Positions 38,801 to 50,800 of a DNA stretch of 64,000 nucleotides are shown piece by piece. The notes under the pieces are model-generated. The model saw only the letters and a program-made list of their open reading frames with translations, did not search any database and had not been told where the DNA came from. The stretch is from Tribonema minus (Eukaryota; Sar; Xanthophyceae; Tribonematales; Tribonemataceae). Within the stretch, counting starts at the first letter, position 1; every line of letters begins with the position of its first letter. The translations under genes and the position numbers were made by a program. The stretch spans positions 1 through 64,000 of the forward strand of contig JAFCMP010000128.1 of NCBI GenBank assembly GCA_017506865.1, in the 5' to 3' direction.

Positions 38801-41800
38801 GGTTCGTGATGCCAAGTGACATGCCGACTCTGCCATCGTCCCAGGCGCCATGGCGCACTCGACAATAGCTTAGGGTTAGGGTTAGGGTTACAGCTTCTGA
38901 CCCCAGGCAAAAGTGCACCTGCCTGCTGGACCACACTCGGCTATGACAGGCAACAGGCAAGCACCGTGCAGGGCAATGTTTTATCGCTCAATCTGTCGCC
39001 GGCAGCAGCATGCGCGATGGCTACGTACGTCGCTGCCGCCCTTCATGTATGCACAGCCAATAACTTCCGAATGCGCTGCGGAAAGGCAATAAAAAGCCAG
39101 ATTCAAAATTTAAAATCGCCCCAGCAGGAACGTCGCTCTACCTTCAGGCAAGCCTGCCAACTGCGCGTTGGGCATGCAGTGCGGAGCCTCCATTTCCCCA
39201 GGCACCACCCGCCCCCCTGCCAGCCAGCTGCAGAGCAGTACCCCCACCGCCCCCCCGCCCCCTATTCTCGATGCAGGCGACGGTAGGCCTGGGTCTACCC
39301 AGGCCATGTCGAATGTGACGGAGATGGTGTGGTCAGCGGGAAAGCGCTGGTTTGGGGCAGGGCTCAGCAGCGACCAGTTGCACGGGGGGCTGCGTTATGA
39401 AAGGGGGAAGGGGGGGAGAGGGGGGGGGGGGGGGGGGATCTGAGTAGTGGGCGGACAGCATCTGCTGCAGCCTCGGGCATTGCGCGTGATTCAGCAATTG
39501 AGTTTGTCGGTCGATGCACATGCGGCAGGAGGTATAAGCGAGCGCTGAGTTTGAAGTTCCAATGCCCCACGATTGCAGGCACGTGTCGCCAATGTGCCAC
39601 AGCACACATGTAAAGTTACTTCGACGCTTTCCAATCTTGACCTGGTGCATCTACGCTATGATGCCAATGTATTATTATTGCGACGTCAAGGACTCGAGGC
39701 TAGAGAAGCCGTGGCAAAGCAATTCCAGGCGCAAACACACCTCATGTGTGTCTGCTAACAATCCGACATTGACCTGATCGTTTGCACAAGCGACTTAATT
39801 GATGGCATCACACAAGGTAGGTAAGTTGCATTGCGGAGGTGTACGGTTTGCACGTTTTTTTTACTCTTTACAACAACAACAAGGCACAGGCTTACCTATT
39901 TTGTAGTTGACGTCCAGAGGGTCGAGCGCCTTGCTCCTTCGCGCGCTGCTGCAATGCCTGACTGACCTGGTGATTCAAATTCAATGTTCATATGAATAGA
40001 AATGAGCACAAGCACAGCACACGCAGGCAGTGCCAGGACTGGATGGCGGCAGCAGCAGACGATGCTGCGGGAGTGAGTCGTAATGTGATACACACTGCTG
40101 CGACTGTTTGTGCAGCATTAAAAACAGAACATGGCCCTTTTATTTAACGCAATCTCAAGGTGGCTTATAGGGGCTTGGAAAGCATGACTGGTGAGTTATG
40201 AGTCGAATTAGGCTTTAATGCACGCGTGTAGTGCTGTGGTATATGTCAAAGAAGATTCACAAATCAAACACCTCTTGACTCACAGGCCATCAAGGCTCAC
40301 AATACTTCTAGAGAAATGATCACACACAACAAGCTCACCTACTTATTGGACAAGCATGACCTCACATCTGCACACCCACTGTGTCTGGAGCACACAGCAC
40401 GCTGTGGGTCCGCAACCAGCCAAAATGCACGCTGGGGATGTCGAGCAGCAGCGCAGGCCGTTGCGGTACCAACTGTACCCAAGGCATGAGCACAGCACAA
40501 AATTCACATACTTCCCAATGGCCCCCGTATAGAACGTCAATCTGAGCGCTGACACGCGCATGTGTCGCAGCGCTCCGCTGGCCTTCACCTTCCTGCACGC
40601 TCACTCTAGTCTGCACATTTGTTTTCCATTATGCCAGGACAATGTCAGCACCGCCATGCATTGGCAGCAGCAGCAACGACGACAGCAGCGCTCAACTTAC
40701 CCTGCTCAGGTCCCGCAGGGCCCCAGCATGGGAGGCTGTTACGAGCAGCGTGCGCTGGTACATGCGCATGGCAGCGCACAGTTGGCCCTCCTCCTCTACC
40801 ACCTGCCCTATGCGTAGCAGCAGCTCCGCAACAGGGCCCGCCACGGCATGCGGCGAAGGGCTGCACGGGCCACGAACATACGAGGGCGGTGAGATGAGAG
40901 TACATTGAACTTCAAGTTCAACTTTTAGTTCTAACTTCAGATTGTACGAGGTGCAGCAGCTCCGCAACGGGGCCCGCCGCGGCATGCGGTGAACGGCTGC
41001 ACGCATCACGAGCGGACGAGCGTGGTGAGATGAGAGAGGAGGTTCAGCTGCAAGTTTAACTTCAAGTTGTACGAGGTGAGACAGGCTCATGTCGATTGGT
41101 GTGCCCTATGCGCAGCAGCAGCTCTGCGACAGGGCCCGCCGCGGCATGCGCCGAACGGCTGCAATCGTGACGCGCAGACGAGCGCGGTGAGATGAGAGAG
41201 TTCGTTGTATGAGATGGCCTGTATTGATAGGTGCGCAGTCTGAACGCCGATACCAGTGGCGGGAAGGACGTGTGGCGAGTGATGCGTGTCATACTCAGTG
41301 GGAAGTGACTTCGGTACCCGCAGGGCTGATCACTCAACGTTTTGAGCGGCAGCACAACACTGCTCTGTCAAAGCAAAATCAATGGTAATGCAAATGCGGC
41401 GTTGCATTATAGCCTTTATTATCGCAGCCTTTATGCCTGCTACATGACTGTCAAGCCGCGAGAACATCCTGGTGCTCTTGGTATATACGGCTGAGGCCCT
41501 CTGTGCACCAAAGTTGCACCCGCAGATATAGGCAGCTTAGCATTATAGCAGTAGGCGTGCAAGTCGCCATCACAGTAGTGCAAGTGTCATGGGCCACAGG
41601 CGCCCACAGGCACAAACGCGCATGGTACAAAGTGCAAACACGCTTGTTAGGTTTTGCCCATAAATTGCAAGTAGTACACTCATTCCTGCGTAGTATGGGG
41701 CGCACATGTTGATCCCTCCCCCCCCCACCTTACAGCAGCAACCCCCAGAAACTCCGCGCTCATGCAAATCCACGTCATGAATCAACACAATCGGCTGAGC

Positions 41801-44800
41801 GGCAGAAAATCCTGCACAGATGCATTTCGAGAAGTGATATCAATGGCCTGTTGTCATGACATCGCAGCAGCATGTCAGCAACGTGCCGAAATCTACACTG
41901 CGCCACGTGCTCTTCAGCCAGTTCGTGAGTCAGACTGCAGCTATGCTGCGGTCAGCGTATACTAATTCACAGCAGCGCGAAGTATTATAGAACCTGTGAA
42001 ACATGTGGGCAGCATTGGCTACTCGAAACCCTGACCCTGACCCTAGCCCTAAACCGCTCATCCCAGGCGCCCATAGGGCACCGTGGACACCCACGCACCC
42101 AGTGAATGTCTGACGCACACGATATTGAAAGCCCTTCGCCGCTTGCGATAAGTACTCCAAACTTCATCAGAGTGTCACATGATGTTCAAAAGGGGTACGA
42201 GCACTTGTAGGGGTAGTACACAACTGCGACAAGTACTTGCGGATAGGTATGTAGCTGTAGCATGTAGCACCATGGCGTAGCAGAGATCATGAAAAGAATA
42301 TCATGGCGGCGGCGGGAGGCCCGTATTGCCAACTCTGAATCAGCGCAGAAATGCAAGGAATCCGATCTAGCGTGCGCACAAGCGCAGGATATTAGCACCA
42401 GTGCTGCAGATGGCAATGGCGCTTGTCAACAGGACGATGGCACGAGTGGCAGCAGCAGAGCAACTGGAGACGGACGCGCAGCGCACAAACGCAAGAGGGT
42501 ACAGAATGACGGTTGGTCAATTTCCGATCAAACAGGCGAAGGGGAGCACACGGGCGGGCAAAGTGCAGTCAAGCGCTCTAGAACAGGTCATAACAGTCTG
42601 GAACAGCAACCTCTGATGCTAGACGACGAAGCTGGAGGTGGAGGCAGTGCGGACCCGGAGTACAAGTGCAACTTATGCGACCTCGTGGTGAAGAAGGGCA
42701 TGTCGCTGCTCTCGTTACAGCAGAGGTTAAACGCCCACATCGCGGCGAAGCACCAGCGCAAACACCACAGTGGGACAGCAACAACGTTCCTGGAGCGCTC
42801 CGACCTCAGCACGTCGCACTTGCAAACCATCTACACCGAGTGTGCCTTGTGCAAAAACCTGTTTCATGCCAACAAGACATTCAGAGTGGACAGCAGCGAT
42901 GCCAGCGCGGGCAAGCACTGCCGCAAATGCAGGCCTATCACTTCACCCGCTGCAGTGGCGGCAACATTGTCAACAACAGCATCAGCAGCACCGCTAGCAC
43001 CTGATGCATCGACGGCAACAGCTACCACGTCGCTGCCACAGCAGCAACCGGCGTGCACACCCATCGGCAACCCCTACGCAAAGGGACCAGCGCACGCGCA
43101 GCAGGCACCTGCTGCTCAGGCTGGTGGCAGCAGCTCCTCCGGCAGCTCGAAGAGGCCGGAACGTGGGGGCAGCAGTGCTACACGAGGGGGTCGGGGTCGC
43201 AGTGGAGGGCGCGGACGTGGCAATGGAGGACGCGTTCGCAGCGGCAGCAATGATGCAGACATCAGCAGTAGCAGAGCGACTAGCGGCAGCAGAACCGGAG
43301 GCGGCAGCAGCAGCGGTGCCGGCGGCGGCAGTGCAGCCGGTACTAAGGACAGCGGCGCTGGCAACGGCCGCAGCAGTGATGCCAGCAGCCGCAGCGGCGG
43401 TGCTAGCAACAGCGGCAGTGGCGCGCGAACTCAAAACGGCCGCGGTGGCCGTGGCAGCGGTCGCAGCAGCGACAGCGGCGGACGAGGCTGTGGTCGTGGC
43501 GGCCGCGGCGGCGGCGGAGGGGGCCCCAGAGCGGCAGGTGCGGCGACAGCAGCGGCAGCGCCAGGCCCTGCAGGCGCAGCAGGTGGGGCAGGTGGGCTTT
43601 TCACGTGGACCATCTCAACCCCCGCAGTCGCAGCAGTGCTTGACAGCATCAGCCTCGATGAGCTGTGCAAGCTGCAGTTCGCGACAACTAGAAGCCTTGC
43701 TAGACCACGCAATCGTCGCTATGTGGGAGCTGCACTGGAGAACGCAGCAACACATCTGTTGGCACACACAATGACGATGTTCGTCAATGCGGCGCGGGAG
43801 CCAGATTCCGCAGGGCGGGTGCAGCGACTGCAAAGATCCACGATTCTACACCACCTCATGCCATCACTCATCACCTCCACCGATGGCGCACCTGGCATCA
43901 CTCGCTCCGACAGAATCAGAATGTTGGCACGCGGTGAGCTTGACCGGTTGGTGCCAGCGCTCCTCGCACACGCGCGTGCGCACCGGCGCTGGCGCGCGCG
44001 CCAGCAAACGGAGGCAGCGATCAACGCCTACGTCCTACAGTGCATGGGCACACGGGGGGGGCTACAGCAGGCAGCGCGTTTCCTTCAGCCCAAAACGGTG
44101 GCGATACCTGATGATGACTGCTTTGCCGCCATGCAGTCCAAACACCCCCCCGCTGCGCCAGGGGAACAACTCCATGAGCTATCCGGCATGGTTGATCAGC
44201 TTGTGGCGAAAGCAGCCGACATGCCAGCAGAACTCAGCCTGTTACAGGGGGAGGGAATTGAGCCAGAGACGGTTGCCAAGCTCATCCAGCGAGCAAGCCC
44301 TTACAGTGGAGCAGGCCCATCGGGGCTGCGCTACAGCCACCTGCAGGATGCGCTACGCACAAGCTGGGGACGGCATGAGTTTGCTGCTGTCCTCACACGG
44401 TGGCTTCAGACCGTTATGCGGGAGGCTGCGCGGCTGCCGGATGCCTTCTGGCAGTTGCATGGCGCGGGGCGCCTGACGCCACTTGCAGAACAACAGGAAG
44501 ATGGTACAGCTAAGCAGCGGCCCATCGTTTGCGGCGAGGTGCTGCAGCGACTATGCACTTCGGTGTACGTGGCAGACCGCAAAGACTTCCTGGCGGAGCT
44601 CCTTGAGCCAGACGGGCAGTATGGGGTAGCCGTCTCAGCAGGAGCGGAGAAAGCGGCCATGGCCGGCAAACTCGCGTATGAGCTCGGTCACTGGCAGTTC
44701 ATGCTGGACCTCAAGAATGCCTTCAACATGGTGTTCGTCCTGGCGGCAGCGGAATGGGTAGCAGCACAGCTGCCGGACTTCCTCGACTACTTCATCGGCA

Positions 44801-47800
44801 CATACGTTCGCACTCGGCCACGCCTGCTGTTCCAGCACGTTGACGGCTCCACGCGCATCATCATGTCTCAGCGCGGGTTTAAGCAGGGGGACCCCGCGGC
44901 ACCGATGCTCTTCTGCGGCGCCATTGCTCAGTGCTTGAAACGGTTCAATGAGGCGGCGGCTGCGCAGCGCGCGCGGAGGCGGATGGGCGCCTACATGGAC
45001 GATGCCAACGTCCGAACAGGCGCTTGCACGCTGACTCAGGATGACATACAGGCGGTGGCGCAGCTCAAACAACACTTTGCGGAGGTGGGGCTGGAGCTAA
45101 ACCTCACCAAGTCACGCGCGCTGCCTGGCAGGGGGCATGTGGTGACAGACCACGAGCGGCAACTGCTGCAGCAGCTGGGCGTTCAGCTAGTGGGGGATAC
45201 GGATGAAAATCAGAACCGTGGAGCTGTGTTGCTGGGGGTGCCGGTGGGCCACAGCAGCTTTGTGGACGCATGGCTGCGCAGGGAAGCGGGTGCAGGCGGG
45301 GCAGGGGCTCGATTTGCAGAGCGATGCGCGCGCCTGACATCTCCGAGGGCTATGTTCAGGTTACTGCGCTACTGCGTGGTGCCTCGCATGACGTACTGCC
45401 TGCGCACCATTCCCACTACGCAGACAGCGCCAGCCGCCAAGGAGTGGGATCGGGTCACGCAGTGGGTGCTTGAGCACTCAATGGGCCTGCAGCCACCAGG
45501 CCAGACCTGGCGCCAGTTTGAGCAAAGTGGGGCCCACTTCCATCTGGCAGCGCACGGCCCAGCCTTACAGCAAGCGCGACTCCCAACACGGCATGGCGGC
45601 CTTGGCATTACCAGCGCCTGCGACATCGCTGATGCTGCGTATGTGGCGGGCACGTTGCAAGCGCTGCAACCAGCACTCTCTGGATGGGCGGGGGTGCTGC
45701 AGCAGGCGGCTCCTCAAGCGGCTGCAGACAACGCTGCTGAGGATGCGGCAACACAAGCGGCACCGGCAGCAGCGGCAGCAGCACCAGCACCAGCAGCATC
45801 AGCAGCGGCAACTGTTACAGCGGCAGCGGCGGTTGCCAGTGGAGGCGCGACCGCCCCGGCAGCGGCAACTGCATCAGCGGCTGGCCGCGCTTATGGCGCA
45901 GCCATTCCGGCAACACACGACGCAGCTGCCGCTGGATCAGGGGCCGCGGCGGCAGCACAGGCGGCACCAGCGGCAGCAGCAGCAGCGGCGGCGCACGGCG
46001 CAACTACTCCGGCGGCAGCAGCAGCGGCGGCAGCAGCAGCTGCTCCAGCATCAGAGGCTGCTGCAGCAGCGGCAGCACATGTTGCACCTCAAGTGGCCTC
46101 GGCGGCATCACTAACTGCAGCATCAACAGCAGCGGCTGCGGGCATAGGCAATACAGCTGCTACAGGCCCTACTAGCCTAAGGGCTGCTGCAGCACCTGCA
46201 ACAGGAGCAGCGTCGGCAGGCGGCGCCGCAACCGTGCCGGCTGCGACAGCGGCAATGGCGGTGGCAGCGGCCAATGCGGCAGGTGCTGCACCAACACCTG
46301 CGGCAGCAGCAACACCACTGGCAGCAGCAGCAACGGCAGGCGGCACAGCTGCAGCACCAGCGCACGCAGCAGCGGCAGCCGTCAATTCAGGCGCTGCGCG
46401 TTCCACACCAGCAATGCTACAAGGCGCAGCAGCAGCAGAGGTGGCGCGCCTGCCCCTCATGCAGACGATCGCCACAGCTGCCACATCTCTACGTGCAGCA
46501 ACAGGTGACAAGCTGGAACATATACTGCCACCAGCGCTAACGCCACTGCAGCAGCAACCACCTACGCAGCAGCCGCCGCTGCGGCCGACAGCAGGTGGTG
46601 GCACTGGTGCGGATGCTGCTTGCGTACTTGACGCCAGTGCTCTGCAGTTGCAGTGTAGCCTGAAGCGCCCCAATCAGAGTGCGCTTGCAGATGCCGTCGC
46701 TACCGAGCTTGCAGATAAGGTGGAGGCGGACCTGCAACAGCTGCCGCAGGGCACGCAACGCACGCAAGCACTTGCTCGATTCCGGTCGCAGCGCCACATG
46801 CACTCGATCGGCATGGCATTCCTCAACGAGCCCATGTACTCCACAACGGCTTCGTTCGATGGCCTATCCTGGCAGCTGGCCGTCAAACGCGCCATCGGAG
46901 TAGAGGAGCAGACGGCAGGCTGCAAGCTGTGCGGGAAGTCGCCGGGCGGCACCCTGCATGCACGGCTGTGTCAAGCGCCACGCGTCAAGGCGCACGACAC
47001 CATTGTCCACAATAGCGTCAAGAGGGCCACGCAGCGCCTCCTGCGGCAATACCTCAAAACGGGACTGGTGGACGAGGACTACACGCCGTTTCTGGGGTCC
47101 GCCGGGCCGCCGGGGAGTCGCAGGATGGACATCGTGCTGCCTGCCGACGCCTTCCCGGTGACCGGCTACGACGACCCGACACGCCACCTACCGCTCATGG
47201 TGGACGTTACCTGCTTCGAGGCACAGGTGGCGTCGCGGGCGGCGAAGACTGCAGCAGACCCCGAGCGATGCTGCCGCGACCAAGAGGCCGCCAAAACTAC
47301 CCACTATTCTGGTCATTATGATCAGAATTGCTACAAACTTGCCACATTGGCAATAGGGTCATTTGGCAGCATCGGGGAGCAGGGGCGGAAGCTGCTGGAG
47401 GCTGTGGCGACGGAGTATGCCAGCAGGATGTCAGTGCCCGGAGGAGCGCGCCCTAAAGCTCTCAAGGGCATCGCCCTGGCGCGCTTACGCTCGGCACTGT
47501 CGGCAGCGCTCCACATGGCGTACTCTGGCCGTGTCATGACACACATGGCAGAATCCAGGGGGGGGGGGCACATGGAGGAGGACGTAGGGGAGGACCCCGA
47601 GATGCCATTTGGCGGCGGCGGCGTTTGAGTGGTTGTCGTTGCGACACTTTCAGACTGTCATACGACATGTAGATTCCTTACAGCTAGATGCCAATCATCT
47701 GGGCTTTTTCGCGCCCTGAGCGAGAATTAATAAAAAGTACACAACTGCTCGTTAGCACCGAGAGGTGCGGCAGCACTCGCGGTGGCGCTGATGGTGGCGA

Positions 47801-50800
47801 GGGTGCATCAGGCAGCAAGGGGATGGGAGATGCTGGCTGTGAGCAGGAGCTGCGGAGTCGCGTGTGGTGAGGATACGGCTTTGGGCAGCAGCAGGGGATA
47901 TTGGAACATGGGGATACGGATAGCATCAGGGCACACTGTAGATCGTTTGCTTGAACACGCAAGAAAGAGAACCTCGGCCAGGCACGTCAGCGGCGTGCTT
48001 AGGCAAGGAATCGAGGACCGGGCGCCTCTGGCCCAAATGTATACTAGAGGCATAACCGCGGTCCTCCGGCGTTTTCGCTCAAGAGATGGAGACATCGGCT
48101 ACGATAGGTGTGGCTCAGACTGGGTGCCGCTGTGTCTGCCCCCCATGAGTCTAGTACAAGCCTGCAACGCAGGGCTCTAAGGGCCCGTCCGATTTTAGTT
48201 TTTTGCATTCTTATCCAACGCATCAAGCCCACCTTGGGGCTGCTATAAATACAAGATCATAAGTACACAACATGATCTGGCAGCCTGAGAGGCAAAAGGG
48301 GTGGAGAGTGAGCCCCTGAGGGCTGCAATCAGGCAAAAACAGGAGTCTGAGGGAATCGAACCCCCTACCTCGTGCATGCTAAGCGCGCGCTCTACCAAAT
48401 GAGCTAAGACCCCGGCGCGATTTTTTCACAGACATCCCTCGTCGCCTCACAATCTGATGCACGCGTCCCAGAATAGCACAATGTACGCCCTATGTACACC
48501 TGCATTGGGGCCTGTTTCACTTCTAGGGTCCGCAGCAGTGCCGTTCACAAGCGGTACCATTGCACCAGTGCTGCTCTTGTAGTCCTTCACTAGACAAAAA
48601 CACTGGAATGCATGATGCATCATGTCTGAACTGCCATGCATTGCCAGCTGACACAGCAGTCGCTACCTCAGATGACACCTCATTGAACTCCATTTGGCAA
48701 CAAGATAAGGTGACCAGAATGGTATCTCGGCAATTTGCGAATCAATATACTACTCGGTTTCAAGGCAGCTCTGCTGCTGCTGCTGCTGCTGTCAGCGCAG
48801 GCTCCAGGCAGGAACGGATGGTTCTGAGCAGTGCAGAGCAGTAAGCAGCCATACAGCTGTCCATCGGTTGCTTGCAACGAGTCTGTGACTCTGATGCGTG
48901 TGAGGATAACAGAGCTGCGAATGGGCAGTAGCGGCGTTAACTGCAGCTCGTGGTGCGCCGTGACTTGCAACCACGCACGTGTGTTTTCAACACCTTCGAA
49001 CTGAACGTCACGCAAAGCATGCACGGCTGCCGAACTAGCCGAGGCACGGCACTGCGGCATGCTTGTTGCCAGCTGAAAGAGCGGCAAGCACAGAACTTCG
49101 TTGCGCGTGGGGTGCCGCGTTCATACACTTGGCACCTCCCGACCTTCGTTTCCTCAGTATATGCGCGCATGCAGCGGTTTACGCCGCCTACTTGCGAAGG
49201 ACGTGCTGCCAATGAAAAGCAGCTTAAATCAAGATGTAGCTGTAGCAGGACGTGCTGCGTCCTACATCCAAGCGCACAACACAGCACAGAGCCCCCGCCG
49301 GCAGTTCACCCACTTGAAGTTGAAGTTCGCCAACTTGAACTTCGGTGTGACACGTTTTGTACGGTCATCAGCGAATCTCCTCCTTGCGTGCAGTCTCCTC
49401 TTCAACGTTTCTCAGGCTCACAATTCGTTGAGTTCTCAGGCTCACAATGCGTTGACTTCACCAAGCTGCACTGGCAACAAGACCAGATTCTCGGCGCCCT
49501 CGTTCGCCACGGTGATGTAGGAGACCGGTACAATTGGCATTGCTTGGCACTTGAACATGGTCGTAGATAAAAGCGACATCCTGTAGAGGTGAAAGCGGCC
49601 TGGGAGAGGTGAGATTCAGCCACTATTTCAACTGCGCATCACGGTTCGTTCACACAAGGACACATTTCTATCCCTGAACGCAAGATCTTCACTGGAGCAG
49701 CTTCGGCCGTGAAAACTCACCCTAGCATGCGCGCGCTGAGCGCCTCCGCCTGCCCCACTGCCTCCAGCCCTCGCAGCAACTGCATCAGCTCCAGCCGCGG
49801 GTCCTTCGCCCCTGCCGGCAGCGCCGCGACAAACCTCGACAGGTTGAGCGACGCAGACACCGCTGCGTCCAGCTGAACCTCCGTCACAGCCGCCGCCGCC
49901 ATCCCCACCACCCCCCGTGCCCCTCCTGCTGACAGGCTCAGCTCCTCTCCTGCTTCCCCCCGTTCACCGCTGGTGCCGCCCTGTTCTGCCCCCGCACTGA
50001 GCAAACACGCAGATGATGATGCGCAGATTGTGTCGCCCGCAGCAGCAGCAGCAGCAGCGCTGGCAGCGGTAGCAGCAGCAGCGGCGACGGCAGCGGCGCG
50101 CTGCCATGCGGACATGACATTGGCCATGTACTCCGACGCGTGGGGCAGGTTGCCGCGCGCGCCGTGGCCGGCGCCCGCGCACAGCAGCGCGCCCATGTCG
50201 GCGGGACGGTGGGCCAGCACGCGGCCGCACAAGCTGAGCGCTGTGACGCAGTCACCACACAACAACGAACCAATTTTCTGATTATAAAACAGCAATGGTT
50301 GTGGTATGAAAGCGGGTCGAACGCGCTTGCTTCCGGGCAGCTCATGCACATTGAGGTGGCTGAAGTGGTGCAACAAGCGCATGGTCCGCCACCAGCACAT
50401 AAGGCACATGGACGGCAGGGTCGAATGCTGAGGTGAAGCAGCACAAGGAGAGCTTGTGAAGCCATAGCACCACTGTGGCCGGTACTGCTGCGCGGAATGT
50501 GGAGTTTATAGAAGTACCGCACGCGGCTTATGATGTGCGCAAATACAGGCCACGGCCACCGCGTGGCTCCATTGGCGTACAGCGCACATTTCTGCACTTG
50601 GCGACAATGTTGACATGGCTCCTATTCAGGTTGTCAGCTGGGGGTCCCCCGACTGCTCAGAAGGACAGGATGAATATACCCAATGCTCAGTGCAGTGCAC
50701 TTTCAAAAACATGAAGTTTACCTGCATTGGCATCGTTTCGAAGAAGCGCCTGCCGGCCCTCCTCCCGCCATTCCTCCAGGGCCGCTTCGGAAATGCCTCC

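Noticed and set aside
43004-43774. 256-aa plus-strand ORF inside the LINE (and twin at 55942-56712)
   Set aside because: Alternative frame of the RGG/Ser-rich part of the LINE polyprotein, conserved only because the two copies are almost identical.
46089-46673. Ala-rich minus-strand ORF (and its twin at 59027-59611)
   Set aside because: Shadow of the Ala-rich linker of the LINE ORF on the other strand.
48265-48300. TATA-like ctataaata and aagtacacaac near the tRNA as a gene promoter
   Set aside because: No ORF or RNA gene starts properly from it in either direction; the resemblance to the LINE target is only noted.
49462-49580. Possible exon of the giant gene (reads MSLLSTTMFKCQAMPIVPVS)
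   Set aside because: It has splice-like borders, but exon 50240-49721 joins directly in phase to exon 40860-40701 and including this one would break the phase.
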